Numbered from the stretch's first letter, positions 25,715 through 34,906 are shown. The stretch is DNA of 64,000 bases from Lentibacillus siamensis (GCF_039522605.1 NZ_BAAADS010000025.1:496001-560000), one strand, 5' to 3'. The notes: generated by a model not told the origin, from the letters alone. Numbers and translations: made by a program.

Positions 25715-25807
25715 AGAAAACTTGGTTGTCGCCAAGCCTTTAGGTGACAGCCATAGTTGCACTTATGCAGTAAGAAAGTTTTATACTTTCTTATCTGCCA
25801 AGAAAAC
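25715..25807. repeat. Dispersed two-hairpin repeat, copy 2, between SD and start of ycsI
   Basis: Second copy of the 92-93 bp element. AGAAAAC occurs at both ends (25715-25721 and 25801-25807). Hairpin 1 pairs GGTTGTCGCC (25724-25733) with GGTGACAGCC (25743-25752) using two G-U pairs. Hairpin 2 pairs TAAGAAAGT (25771-25779) with ACTTTCTTA (25785-25793). In copy 1 the hairpin 1 arms differ yet still pair. It separates the ycsI start codon from its apparent ribosome site. Confidence 0.75.
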
Positions 25808-25818
25808 CTCCTTCCCGT

Positions 25819-26586
25819 TTAACGTAAAAATGTTCCAATCTTTGAAACTGAAATAGCTTCACTGGCCAATTTCTGATTAATATGCTGTGCAAATTCCAGC
25901 GCGTGGATACCATCTCCATGGATGCACACCGTATCCGCTTGAATGGAAATATCCGTACCTTGCTGTGACTGGACTGTTCCGTTTTTCGCCATATGCACCA
26001 CCTGGCTGGAGGCAACTTCCTGATCCAATATGAGTGCATCCTTCTCACGGCGGGATGTTAAGGAGCCGTCTTCCTGATATGTACGATCAGCAAACACTTC
26101 ACTGGCTGTCGGCAAGCCGATGTTTTCACCCGCTTTAACCAGTTCCCCGCCGGCCAAACCAAATAGAATCAGCTCCGGATCAAGATCATAGACCGCTTTC
26201 GCAATACTTTCCGCAACAGCTTTATCTTTTGCGGCATGATTGTACAAAGCACCATGCGCCTTCACATGCTGCATTTTTGCCCCTTCCGCTTTAACAAAAC
26301 CTTGCAGCGCACCCACCTGGTAGATGACGAGTTCATAAATTTCTTCCGGAGATAATGCGATATACCTTCTTCCAAAGCCGTTTAAATCCGGAAAACCGGG
26401 ATGTGCACCAATTCCGACATCTTTTTCCAAAGCCATTTTTACCGTTTTCCGCATCGTGGACTGATCGCCGGCATGGAATCCGCAGGCAATATTTGCCGAT
26501 GTAATATAATCAAGAATTTCCTCATCCCGTCCCATGTTGTAGACGCCAAAGCTTTCTCCCATATCACAATTTATATCGATTTTCAT
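25819..26586 (-). CDS. pxpA: 5-oxoprolinase subunit PxpA (LamB/YcsF family)
   Basis: A 255-residue LamB/YcsF protein. PxpA works with PxpB and PxpC in ATP-driven opening of 5-oxoproline (pyroglutamate) to glutamate. DINCDMGESFGVYN at the N-terminus, SANIACGFHAGDQSTMRKTV and GAHPGFPDLNGFGRR are the family signatures. Its ATG overlaps the pxpC stop (ATGA, 26583-26586), so the two are translationally coupled. The start of the next gene, ycsI, is displaced by a repeat. Confidence 0.93.
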   Translation of the reverse strand: MKIDINCDMGESFGVYNMGRDEEILDYITSANIACGFHAGDQSTMRKTVKMALEKDVGIGAHPGFPDLNGFGRRYIALSPEEIYELVIYQVGALQGFVKAEGAKMQHVKAHGALYNHAAKDKAVAESIAKAVYDLDPELILFGLAGGELVKAGENIGLPTASEVFADRTYQEDGSLTSRREKDALILDQEVASSQVVHMAKNGTVQSQQGTDISIQADTVCIHGDGIHALEFAQHINQKLASEAISVSKIGTFLR

Positions 26587-27602
26587 GCATAGCCCTCCTG
26601 TTCTTTTTTCAAATCAATACTGACCTTTAACTGTTCAAAATGCTTTTCATTTTCCAACAGCAGCTCCTGGGCTTCGCTGTGCTTCATTTCATTAAAATAT
26701 ATTTTTTCGCCTGGTTTTAATTGTGCCATAACCGGCAAGTCTGCCGTAATGACCTGGCCGATCTTCGGATATCCGCCGGTTGTCTGCCTGTCAGCCATCA
26801 GCACAATCGGATTTCCGTCCGGCGGAACCTGAATAGTACCGAAAGCCACTGCTTCGGATAATAAGTCCTTTTTATTTTGCAACGCCAATTCCGGTCCATT
26901 TAACCGATATCCCATCCGGTCAGATTGGGTGGAAACGGTGAAGGCTTCCGACAAAAATAACTTCCGGCTTTCATCTGTAAACCATTCCGCTTGCCGCCCC
27001 GGTATCGTACGAATTATCGTTCCGTCACGGTCATCAGACTGAAAACCGTTTGAGACACCCCAATCCATTTCACGAAAATGTCCGGTATCAGCCTGGTCCC
27101 GCATTTGTTTCATGACTTTCCCGGCATGGTTGGATGGTGAACCAACCGGAAGCAAATCATCTTTTTGCAGTGCCCGTCCATTCAAACCGCCAATCCCGGC
27201 CCGTAAATACGTGGAGCGGCTGTCCATAACCAGAGGCACATCAATTCCACCTGCAACAGCCAGGTACGTCCGGCAGCCTGTCCGCGCTGACGAGAATTTT
27301 ATGGTACTTGCTTTTCGAACCCATACCGCTTTATTCATCTGTACCGGCTCACCATCAATTACCGGTGCCATATCTGCTCCACAAATGGCAAGCAGCACAT
27401 CTTCCTGCAATTCGATTATTGGACCGGCTATGGTCATTTCCAGTACAGCGGCATTCGGTGCATTACCGACAAGTAAATTGGCAAGCCGGCAGGAATTCCT
27501 ATCCATTGCACCACTTACAATGACACCATATTTCTGATATCCGTATCTCCCTGAATCCTGAACCGTTGTTAACAGCCCGGATTTTATTACATGAATACTC
27601 AT
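26583..27602 (-). CDS. pxpC: 5-oxoprolinase subunit PxpC (carboxyltransferase domain family, KipA)
   Basis: A 339-residue protein of the AHS2/CT_A_B family (KipA in B. subtilis). It forms the PxpBC complex, which probably activates 5-oxoproline with ATP before ring opening. Landmarks: LTTVQDSGRYGYQKYGV, GAMDRNSCRLANLLVGN, and RTIPGRQAEWF in the middle. ATG at 27602 overlaps the pxpB stop by ATGA; the 3' end overlaps pxpA in the same way. Confidence 0.92.
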   Translation of the reverse strand: MSIHVIKSGLLTTVQDSGRYGYQKYGVIVSGAMDRNSCRLANLLVGNAPNAAVLEMTIAGPIIELQEDVLLAICGADMAPVIDGEPVQMNKAVWVRKASTIKFSSARTGCRTYLAVAGGIDVPLVMDSRSTYLRAGIGGLNGRALQKDDLLPVGSPSNHAGKVMKQMRDQADTGHFREMDWGVSNGFQSDDRDGTIIRTIPGRQAEWFTDESRKLFLSEAFTVSTQSDRMGYRLNGPELALQNKKDLLSEAVAFGTIQVPPDGNPIVLMADRQTTGGYPKIGQVITADLPVMAQLKPGEKIYFNEMKHSEAQELLLENEKHFEQLKVSIDLKKEQEGYA

Positions 27603-28309
27603 GACCTTTCTCTCCCCCAGTTGCTGTACTGTTCTTCAGATATAGGGAAAAAGCGAATGGAATCCCCTGCCTGCAGTAGAATGGGGACTTCCTCATCCGG
27701 CCGGAACAGTTCCAGCGGCGTTCTTCCAATCAGCTGCCATCCCCCCGGTGTTTCAATCGGATAAACCCCGGTTTGGCCGCCCGCGATCCCCACTGAACCG
27801 GCGGGAATCGTAAGCCGCGGTGAATCTTTTCTTGGGGTAGCAATCCGTTCCGACATCCCACCGATAAACGGGAATCCTGGTGCAAACCCAATCATGTACA
27901 CCATATATTCCCCGTTTGCATGAATATCCATAACTTCCTTCTCCGTAAGATTATTCTCCTGTGCAACAACTTCCAAGTCCGGACCAAATTCGCCCCCGTA
28001 GCATACCGGAATTTCAACGACATTAGATTCAGTTTCGAAATTTTCCGGAAGACGGGAAATCATTTTTTCAATTTCATCAAGCATATGTTCATAGGCGTTT
28101 GTCCCGGTCGAATTCGCAATTACCTCCAACGCATTATAAAAAATGGTTATAGTCGTATATGCTGGAATGTATTCAACCATCCCTTGGATTGGATGATCAT
28201 CCAGATAAGCGGAAACAGCCATAATCTGCTTTTGTTTTTCACCGGAAATTTCCACGCCAAATTCCAATACAACCGCTTCATCCCCCAGCGGTGACACTGT
28301 ATAATCCAT
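27599..28309 (-). CDS. pxpB: 5-oxoprolinase subunit PxpB (carboxyltransferase domain family, KipI)
   Basis: A 236-residue AHS1/CT_C_D family protein (KipI in B. subtilis, also described as an inhibitor of the sporulation kinase KinA). Visible blocks: SPLGDEAVVLEFG, IPVCYGGEFGPDLE, MIGFAPGFPFIGGM, and VGIAGGQTGVYPIETPGGW. Three ATG codons in a row lie at 28315, 28312 and 28309; only 28309 gives a workable gap to the GGGGG site. It is the first intact gene of the operon, directly after the ycsG relic. Confidence 0.92.
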   Translation of the reverse strand: MDYTVSPLGDEAVVLEFGVEISGEKQKQIMAVSAYLDDHPIQGMVEYIPAYTTITIFYNALEVIANSTGTNAYEHMLDEIEKMISRLPENFETESNVVEIPVCYGGEFGPDLEVVAQENNLTEKEVMDIHANGEYMVYMIGFAPGFPFIGGMSERIATPRKDSPRLTIPAGSVGIAGGQTGVYPIETPGGWQLIGRTPLELFRPDEEVPILLQAGDSIRFFPISEEQYSNWGRERS

Positions 28310-28358
28310 CATCATCCCCCGTTTCGACTAACGCTTTCAAGTTCGCTGAATCAGCACG

Positions 28359-28531
28359 TCATCCCGTCCAGATATCGGCAATCCCCTGAAGTGAGAAGTA
28401 ACCTGCAATAACTGTAATGAGTACTGCCACCACACCAAGCACAATCATCCATGTCGGATGATGATAATCGCCGACGACTTTTTTCTTCCTTGATGCAACA
28501 AGAATGGCACCCAATGTGAGCGGCAGGATTC
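28359..28531 (-). pseudogene. C-terminal relic of an NRAMP-family transporter (YcsG type)
   Basis: The minus strand reads ILPLTLGAILVASRKKKVVG, then DYHHPTWMIVLGVVAVLITV to ADIWTG and a stop. These roughly 57 residues look like the last one or two helices of a divergent NRAMP protein such as YcsG, which in B. subtilis is encoded beside pxpA, ycsI and kipI/kipA. Everything upstream of the fragment is missing. The break falls within a few bases of the 20/21-bp repeat array at 28537-28610. No start or ribosome site precedes it, so it is very probably non-functional. Confidence 0.7.
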
Positions 28532-28536
28532 TCGAC

Positions 28537-28610
28537 TTCGCACGTTTGAGCGGCCACTTCGCACGTTTAACCCTGACTTTGCACGTTTGGGCGGCCACTT
28601 CGCACGTTTC
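28537..28610. repeat. Second array of 20/21-bp repeats
   Basis: Four units with core TTCGCACGTTT (third unit TTTGCACGTTT) start at 28537, 28558, 28578 and 28599. They are related to the eight-unit array at 14658-14820 and share the 20/21-bp periodicity. This array abuts the truncated NRAMP relic. Confidence 0.8.
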
Positions 28611-28684
28611 AATAGTTTCAGAACGACAACTAAACAAGAATATACTTCTACCTAATCAGGTATGACTATCCTTTCAAGGCCTAT

Positions 28685-30097
28685 TCATCCTTCACTTTCA
28701 GCAGGCTGCTTCCTTCTTTCCAAAAACAAGGAAAGAACCAAACCCGTAACAGCAAACAAAAATGCGACGAAAAAGGCATTTTGTACACCGGTCAGGTACG
28801 TGGCGGGCTCGACAATTGTTTCAGAGCCGGATCCAACCATCGTAATGAATGAGATGATGAACGTTAATCCCAGTGAACCCCCAAATTGACGCGCTGTATT
28901 AATCACCGCTGTACCATGGGGAATCAGATGATCGGGCAACGCATTGATGGCGGAGGTCATGATCGGCATATTAATCATTGCCACACCAGCCATCGCGACC
29001 ATAAACAATACCATCGTAATAGCGAATGGCGTATTAAGACCAAGAATAAAATGAAAGCTGAGCGTGCTTACAGTAAGCAGGGCAAAGCCAATAATCGCAA
29101 TCATTTTACCACCATATTTATCGAACAATTTTCCCGCAAGCAGCGACATAACAGCAAGCGTCAATGCGCCGGGCATCACGATCAAACCGCCATAATATGC
29201 CGAGAACTGCTGTGCGTTTTGCACATACATCGGTAAAATGGTCTCAGTAGATATAAGCAAACTGAATGAAAGAATGGAAATAAACGAAATCAATGCAAAT
29301 ACCGGCACCTTGAGCACACGAAGTTCCAAAATAGGTGTCGTGAGCCGAAACTGACGCACTGCAAACAAGCCTAATGCCACCGCACCTGCAATCATACTGA
29401 CAAGTGTGACCACATCAGTCAGTCCATTCTCCTGAATTTTATTAAATCCGAAAAGCAGTCCGCCGAAACCGATTGTGGAAAAAATGATGGAAAGACTGTC
29501 GATTTGCGTTGTCCGCTGTTCCGTGATGTTTCGCATAAACAGGAAAACCATCAACAGAATTAACGCGGCAATCGGCAACGTCACGAAAAACAAGGAACGC
29601 CACTCAAAATATTTTATCAAAATACCGGAAATCGGCGGTCCCACCGCGGGGGCCACGTTAATCACCAGTCCGGCAATTCCCATCGCATATCCTCTTTTTT
29701 CCTTTGGATAGACAAGGAACAATAATGTCTGCATTAACGGAATCATAATACCAGAGCCCATCCCCTGAATAACGCGCCCCGCAATCAGAATGGAGAATGA
29801 TGGCGCAATCAAACAGATAAAGGATCCAGTAAAAAACAGAAACATGGCACTCATCATGATGGTCCGTGTCGGAAATTTATCAATGAGATAAGCCGTTATC
29901 GGAATCAAAACAGCAATGGTTAGCATATAGCTCGTTGTCAGCCATTGAACTTCTGTTGAGTTAACCGTAAATTCATCCATAATTTTTGGAAAAGCCGTAA
30001 TCAGCAGAAATTGCGTTAAAACAGATAAAAAAGCGGCCGATAATGCGACCCCCACTATTAACCGCCGCTGCAGACGTGTCAGATTCGCAGCTGTCAC
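28685..30097 (-). CDS. MFS transporter, DHA2 (EmrB/QacA/LmrB) family
   Basis: A 470-residue exporter with about 14 hydrophobic segments, proton-driven multidrug type. DHA2 signatures: VQWLTTSYMLTIAVLIPITAY (helix 2 region), GRVIQGMGSGIMIPLMQTL and GPPISGILI (motif C). GTG at 30097 follows GGGGGTG by 8 nt; the frame to 30163 starts upstream of it and has no family match. It lies 85 bp after the FAD monooxygenase gene on the same strand, so the two may be one unit that modifies and exports an aromatic compound; this is inference. Confidence 0.88.
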   Translation of the reverse strand: MTAANLTRLQRRLIVGVALSAAFLSVLTQFLLITAFPKIMDEFTVNSTEVQWLTTSYMLTIAVLIPITAYLIDKFPTRTIMMSAMFLFFTGSFICLIAPSFSILIAGRVIQGMGSGIMIPLMQTLLFLVYPKEKRGYAMGIAGLVINVAPAVGPPISGILIKYFEWRSLFFVTLPIAALILLMVFLFMRNITEQRTTQIDSLSIIFSTIGFGGLLFGFNKIQENGLTDVVTLVSMIAGAVALGLFAVRQFRLTTPILELRVLKVPVFALISFISILSFSLLISTETILPMYVQNAQQFSAYYGGLIVMPGALTLAVMSLLAGKLFDKYGGKMIAIIGFALLTVSTLSFHFILGLNTPFAITMVLFMVAMAGVAMINMPIMTSAINALPDHLIPHGTAVINTARQFGGSLGLTFIISFITMVGSGSETIVEPATYLTGVQNAFFVAFLFAVTGLVLSLFLERRKQPAESEG

Positions 30098-30182
30098 TTT
30101 GTCTGCACCCCCTTTAACAATTAATCTAAACACCATCTTACATCCCGCCCGCTGTTTCGGCAATCAAACAGCAAGCCCCAAC

Positions 30183-31313
30183 TCATTTAAATAAAAACGT
30201 CAGCCTGCGAAACAGTAACGATTTTGGAATCAGCGGAAGTACGGTGTTTCGAAACCCGATTAACAGCGGATGCTGCCACTGTGCTGCCCGGCCGATTTGT
30301 CGGGACAGCTGAATGACCTTTTTTGTTTTTTTAACGCGCCTTGTATTATAACGGGACAGAGCTTCCTTCATAGAAGCCTCTTCGTCAATGGCAAGCATTA
30401 ATTCATAAGCATCCTCAATCGCTTGTCCAGCCCCTTGTCCCATATTCGGGGTTGTCGCATGAGCAGCATCACCCAGCAAAATCACCCGTCCATAAACAAA
30501 GGAATCCAGCGGTTCAATATCATACAAATCGTGATGTAAAAAAGACGCGTCCGCTGACTCACAGATCAGGCGTGCAACTGCTGGGGAAAAATGGGCAAAC
30601 AAACGGGCTGCTTCGTCTTGATTCAAGTGTGCATAGCGAGCATCGTTTTCCGTCGCATTCACACACGCAAACCAGTATACTTCCCCATCATGAAGCGGTG
30701 CCCAGCCAAACCGCCCTTGTTTGGACCATGCTTCAGACGAAATATGTAATGGAACATCGCTCTTATTTTTCGCAATCCCACGCCAGCATGTATACCCTGC
30801 AAAATGCGGCTCGCTATTGGGCACAAGGGTCTGGCGAAAAATCGAACGAATGCCATCAGCCGCAATCACATAATCAAAATCTTGGTTAACGTTATCCTGA
30901 AAAGTCAGGGTGACACCATGATCATGCTGCGCAAAATCAGTCACTTGTTTATCAAAGTGAACATAGGCAGCGTCAACAGCCTCAAATAACACGTTATGTA
31001 AATGCGCCCGATGAATCGTAATCGTTTCTTCACCGAATTTCTTTTTTAACAGGGAAAAATCAATCTTATTCATAACATCTAACTTGCCATTTAAAAATCG
31101 CTGTTCCTGAAGCGGCATCCCGAATTTTGCAACATCCGCAGCAATCCCGATTCGATCCAGGGCGAGCATTGCATTACTGCCAAGTCCAAGCCCTGCACCA
31201 AGCGGCTTAAAAGAACGCGCCCGCTCAAACACATGCGTTTTCATGCCAATTTTATGCAGCCCCGCAGCCAACGTAAGACCGCCAATGCCACCGCCAACAA
31301 TAGCAACCTTCAC
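30183..31313 (-). CDS. FAD-dependent monooxygenase (p-hydroxybenzoate hydroxylase fold)
   Basis: A 376-residue flavoprotein. VAIVGGGIGGLTLAAGL at residues 3-19 binds the ADP of FAD, DYVIAADGIRS is the second conserved motif, and VILLGDAAHATTPNMGQGAG is the FAD ribityl motif near residue 280. This is the group-A monooxygenase family (salicylate, urate, zeaxanthin type); the substrate is unknown. GTG at 31313 follows GGAGG by 8 nt; the longer frame begins at a TTG inside that site. It may be co-transcribed with the DHA2 exporter downstream. Confidence 0.88.
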   Translation of the reverse strand: MKVAIVGGGIGGLTLAAGLHKIGMKTHVFERARSFKPLGAGLGLGSNAMLALDRIGIAADVAKFGMPLQEQRFLNGKLDVMNKIDFSLLKKKFGEETITIHRAHLHNVLFEAVDAAYVHFDKQVTDFAQHDHGVTLTFQDNVNQDFDYVIAADGIRSIFRQTLVPNSEPHFAGYTCWRGIAKNKSDVPLHISSEAWSKQGRFGWAPLHDGEVYWFACVNATENDARYAHLNQDEAARLFAHFSPAVARLICESADASFLHHDLYDIEPLDSFVYGRVILLGDAAHATTPNMGQGAGQAIEDAYELMLAIDEEASMKEALSRYNTRRVKKTKKVIQLSRQIGRAAQWQHPLLIGFRNTVLPLIPKSLLFRRLTFLFK

Positions 31314-31377
31314 CGAAATCACCTCCAACGTTATTATACAAATGGACGATTACTTTATAAAATAAATCACCACGAAT

Positions 31378-31417
31378 TCAAAAAGGCCAACACCTTTTTG
31401 AAAAAGGATGTTGACCT
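31378..31417 (-). terminator. Terminator of the dicarboxylate symporter gene
   Basis: On the minus strand AGGTCAACATCCTTTTT pairs imperfectly with AAAAAGGTGTTGGCCT, followed by a T run. It lies about 30 bp after the symporter stop and just upstream of the monooxygenase start. Confidence 0.75.
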
Positions 31418-31448
31418 GATTTAATGCTATATTGTTTTGCAGTTATTT

Positions 31449-32645
31449 CTAAGAGGCGCTTCGCTGCTCACTCGCATCCACAACAACACTTGCTGCTGCA
31501 TCACCTGTGACATTAACAGATGTGCGCATCATATCCAGAATCCGGTCGATTGCACCGACAAGCGCAATTCCGGTCAGCGGTAAGTTAACAGCACTCAATG
31601 CCATTGTCAGCATAATCAGACCTGCACCCGGAACCCCGGCAGTACCGATGGATGCCAGCGTACCAACCAGCACGACTGTGACCATTTGCGAAAACGTCAA
31701 ATCAATTCCAAAGTACTGGGCGACAAACATCGAACAAAGCCCGACATACAATGCCGTTCCATCCATATTAATCGTCGCCCCCAACGGCAATACGAACGTG
31801 CTCGTCTCTTTGGATACGCCAAGATTTTCCTGAGCACTCTTAATCGTGACAGGCAAGGTTCCGGAACTGCTGCTTGTACTGAAGGCTACAGCCGATGCCG
31901 GGAAAATGCCTTTGAAAAATTTAATCGGACTCATTTTACCAAGCGATTTAACAAGCAGTGAATAGACCACGAACAGTTGTATAATACACCCTGCTACCAT
32001 AGCCAGAATCAGCTTGATCAATGGAAGCAATACATCCAATCCATACTGCCCGACTACCGGAGCAAGCAGACCAAATACACCAATCGGAACAATGGTCATC
32101 ACCATACCGGTTATTTTATACATCACTTCCGCAAATCCATCGAAAAAGTCTTTAACAGGTTTCGCTTTTTCACCCACCAATGCAATCGCAATACCAATCA
32201 TTAAGGCAAAAAAGATAATTTGCAGGATATTCCCCGATGCCAACGATTCGAACGGATTCGTCGGTATAATATTTAAAATGGTTTGTACGACACCCTCCGT
32301 TTCAGTCGGCTCCGGGGCTTTCTTTCCTTCCAGTGACACATCAATACCACTGCCCGGCGAAAAGACCTTCCCAGCGATGACACCCAGAATAATAGCAAAC
32401 ATACTGGTAAGCAGATAAAATACGACGGTTTTCCCGCCCAGTCTTCCAAGTTTCTTCACATCATTTGTGCTGGCAACCCCAACAACGAGTGTAGCAAGGA
32501 CTAAGGGAGCAATAATGAATTTAATCAATCGCAGAAATAAATCCCCAAGCGGCTGCACAACTTGCGCTTTGTCACCAAGTATGAGACCGGTTACAATGGC
32601 AAGTATAAATGCAGCAATCAACTGCCATATTAGACTTTTCTTCAT
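31449..32645 (-). CDS. Dicarboxylate/amino acid:cation symporter (DAACS family, GltP/GltT-like)
   Basis: A 398-residue DAACS transporter that couples uptake of glutamate, aspartate or C4-dicarboxylates to protons or sodium. Landmarks: FSTSSSSGTLPVTI (serine-rich reentrant loop HP1), LPLGATINMDGTALY (helix 7 NMDGT motif), GIGTAGVPGAG-like loop SIGTAGVPGAG (HP2), and NVTGDAAAS in helix 8. ATG at 32645 follows AGGAG by 8 nt; the longer frame to 32678 begins before that site. It is monocistronic. Confidence 0.92.
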   Translation of the reverse strand: MKKSLIWQLIAAFILAIVTGLILGDKAQVVQPLGDLFLRLIKFIIAPLVLATLVVGVASTNDVKKLGRLGGKTVVFYLLTSMFAIILGVIAGKVFSPGSGIDVSLEGKKAPEPTETEGVVQTILNIIPTNPFESLASGNILQIIFFALMIGIAIALVGEKAKPVKDFFDGFAEVMYKITGMVMTIVPIGVFGLLAPVVGQYGLDVLLPLIKLILAMVAGCIIQLFVVYSLLVKSLGKMSPIKFFKGIFPASAVAFSTSSSSGTLPVTIKSAQENLGVSKETSTFVLPLGATINMDGTALYVGLCSMFVAQYFGIDLTFSQMVTVVLVGTLASIGTAGVPGAGLIMLTMALSAVNLPLTGIALVGAIDRILDMMRTSVNVTGDAAASVVVDASEQRSAS

Positions 32646-32783
32646 AGCATACGCTCCTATCTTTTGTATATCTTCCAAAATTCGACGGCCCCTACTAAAC
32701 TATCATATATTAGATAAGCGTACAATTGACTGCGGAGAAATAGGTCAAGGTCCTCATTTGTTTACATTTGGCTGCATACACAA

Positions 32784-32930
32784 TTGCAAAAATCCGGATC
32801 CCCCTTAAAGGACCCGGATTTTGCAAGTTACAATGGCTTCTTTTTTAGCTATTCAGCTTTTCAACTTCTTCTGGTTCCAGATTGGTTACTCTTCTAATAA
32901 TATTATAGCATCTCACCAAAATGCGAACAA
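32784..32930 (-). ncRNA. Candidate small RNA: promoter and terminator about 110 nt apart, no convincing ORF
   Basis: On the minus strand TTGTTC (32930-32925), 17 bp, TATAAT (32907-32902) with an extended TGC before it predicts a start near 32895. A long hairpin follows at 32827-32784 (TTGCAAAATCCGG pairing with CCGGATTTTTGCAA). The transcript would be about 110 nt. A frame ending ...VTNLEPEEVEKLNS lies inside it, but its only start (GTG) is upstream of the -10 and lacks a ribosome site. It could encode a leaderless peptide or be a non-coding RNA. I recognise no known RNA family. Confidence 0.4.
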
Positions 32931-33166
32931 ACGTTTTCGTTAAGGTGGGATTTTACGAAGTTTAACAGTTTAACATACGGCATTCACATTGCCTCTTTTG
33001 GCAATCAAATCAGCAAACTTTGCTGCGCCCAAAACTATGGTTACTTTATACGACATTCTTCCTATTCTATAAAACACATCTTTTGTCGGAAGGAGTTGTT
33101 CCCCCGACCACGAACTTGTCTAATTAGGATGATAAATGTCAAAATCTATCAAAGGAGGAATGCATC

Positions 33167-34906
33167 TTGAAACGAAAAGCTTTATCTATTTTAATTCCAT
33201 TAATTTTAGTTCTTCCGGTATTGTTTGGCAATCAATTAGCTGGTGAGAAATCTGCCAAATCGAATAATAACGAAGATCATATGGATTCGTCGGACATACC
33301 TATAGCAGGGCAAATGGGTTCAGACTTTACACCTTATTTTGGAAAGAAGTATGACTTGCCTAAACAAGTTGAATCGTTATATCCAGCTCCTGATATTGAA
33401 TTCAACACACCTGGCTTTAAAAAAGGAAAAGAAAACTTCACGACTCAACGTGAAATGATGTCATTTTTACACAAATTAGATTCCTCAAGTGACCTAATGG
33501 AAATGAAAACAGCGGGGACTTCCCTTGAGGGGCGTGCATTGCCCTTGATCATTTTATCAACCAGCCATAATAATAAAACGGAATTCAAGGATAAAACAAC
33601 GGTGATGTTGGAGGGGCAAGTTCATGGAGATGAGCCAACAGGAGGTGAATCCGTTCTTGTTATGGCTCAAAAACTGGCTAAAGGTAAGCTTGGTCAGAAA
33701 GTATTAGATAAAATCAACGTCATTTTAGTTCCAAGGATTAATCCCGATGGTTCCCGCTACTTTCAACGCCAGACCGCTAATCGGTTAGACGCCAACCGTG
33801 ATCACGTAAAATTGGAACTCCCGGAAATTCGTACGCTGCATAAAATTTTCAATCGATATCAACCAGAAGTTGTTATTAGCGCCCATGGTTATCTGGCACT
33901 CCCTAGCAAATTTCCAAATGCAGCTGATAAATTTCCTGGAATAGGAGATAAAGGAGCTTTACCTTACCACGACATTCTTTTGGCACCGGACTTAAACCTC
34001 AATATCCCGGAGACGGTGCGCAACAAAGCAGTTAAATGGTTTATTAAACCGACTCACAAGAAACTTAAGAAAAATGGTTTTTATTCTTATCCGTATTACC
34101 TGATGAAAAAGAATGCGGAGAAACCAACAATTACAGGTGGCGGTCTGGCAGCAGGAATAGATACCAATGCTTATGGTCTGCAGCCTGCATTTACGATTCT
34201 TGTCGAGAGTCGCGGATATGGTTTAGGTCGGGAAACTTTTAAACGACGTGTAGCCGCATCGGTAAACGCCCATACGAATATAATCAAAATGACCGCCAAG
34301 CGTGCAACAGCAATTGAATCTATCATAGAAAATGCAAAAGCCAAGATTACGCGCCAAGGAGAAAAAATCGGGAAAAAAGATAAAATTGTCTTGGATTTTA
34401 AACGCCAGGAACGTCCTGGTCAGCAACACCTAAAAGTCGTTGATATCGCTGAAGGAGCAGTAGAAGAAATTCCTGTTGACTTTTATAGTTCCATAAATGC
34501 TGTCCCGACTGAAGAGATTGTCCGACCAACAGCGTACATTATGCCTCCAGCCTATCATGAAGCAGCGAAAAAACTGAAGATGCAAGGGGTAAACGTAAAA
34601 CGGCTCGATGAATCCAAAACATTAACCGTTGAACGCTACAAAGTGACAGATAAAAAGGTGGATGAAAAATATAACCAAGGTCATTTACTGACTCATGTTG
34701 AAACGGACATCAAGACGAAAAAATATCAATTTCCCAAGGGTAGCTATGTATTCAGCTCAGCACAGCCAACAGCTAATCTGATTGCCCTGTCCCTTGAGCC
34801 GGAATCCCCGGCAAGTTATGTAACCTATAATTACCTGCCTGTAAACATCGGGGAAGTGGTTCCTGTATTCCGTTATATGAAAGAAGATAAAATTGTCGAG
34901 AAGTAA
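33167..34906 (+). CDS. Secreted M14 family zinc carboxypeptidase
   Basis: A 579-residue extracellular metallopeptidase. It has a signal peptide (MKRKALSILIPLILVLPVLFG), no lipobox, and an M14 domain from about 90 to 390: EGQVHGDEPTGGE holds the zinc ligands His and Glu, NRLDANRDH the substrate-binding Arg, SAHGY the third zinc His, and LVESRGYGLG the catalytic Glu. A further C-terminal domain of about 180 residues is not recognised. The start is TTG at 33167, after AAAGGAGG with an 8-nt gap. It probably trims peptides or peptidoglycan outside the cell. It is monocistronic. Confidence 0.85.
   Translation: MKRKALSILIPLILVLPVLFGNQLAGEKSAKSNNNEDHMDSSDIPIAGQMGSDFTPYFGKKYDLPKQVESLYPAPDIEFNTPGFKKGKENFTTQREMMSFLHKLDSSSDLMEMKTAGTSLEGRALPLIILSTSHNNKTEFKDKTTVMLEGQVHGDEPTGGESVLVMAQKLAKGKLGQKVLDKINVILVPRINPDGSRYFQRQTANRLDANRDHVKLELPEIRTLHKIFNRYQPEVVISAHGYLALPSKFPNAADKFPGIGDKGALPYHDILLAPDLNLNIPETVRNKAVKWFIKPTHKKLKKNGFYSYPYYLMKKNAEKPTITGGGLAAGIDTNAYGLQPAFTILVESRGYGLGRETFKRRVAASVNAHTNIIKMTAKRATAIESIIENAKAKITRQGEKIGKKDKIVLDFKRQERPGQQHLKVVDIAEGAVEEIPVDFYSSINAVPTEEIVRPTAYIMPPAYHEAAKKLKMQGVNVKRLDESKTLTVERYKVTDKKVDEKYNQGHLLTHVETDIKTKKYQFPKGSYVFSSAQPTANLIALSLEPESPASYVTYNYLPVNIGEVVPVFRYMKEDKIVEK

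Noticed and set aside
28532..28637. N-terminal half of the 92-residue frame over the second array
   Set aside because: It is repeat-derived peptide joined to the NRAMP relic, not a real gene start.
32848..32917. 23-codon frame ending VTNLEPEEVEKLNS
   Set aside because: Its GTG lies upstream of the predicted -10 and no Shine-Dalgarno is present; mentioned only under the candidate RNA.
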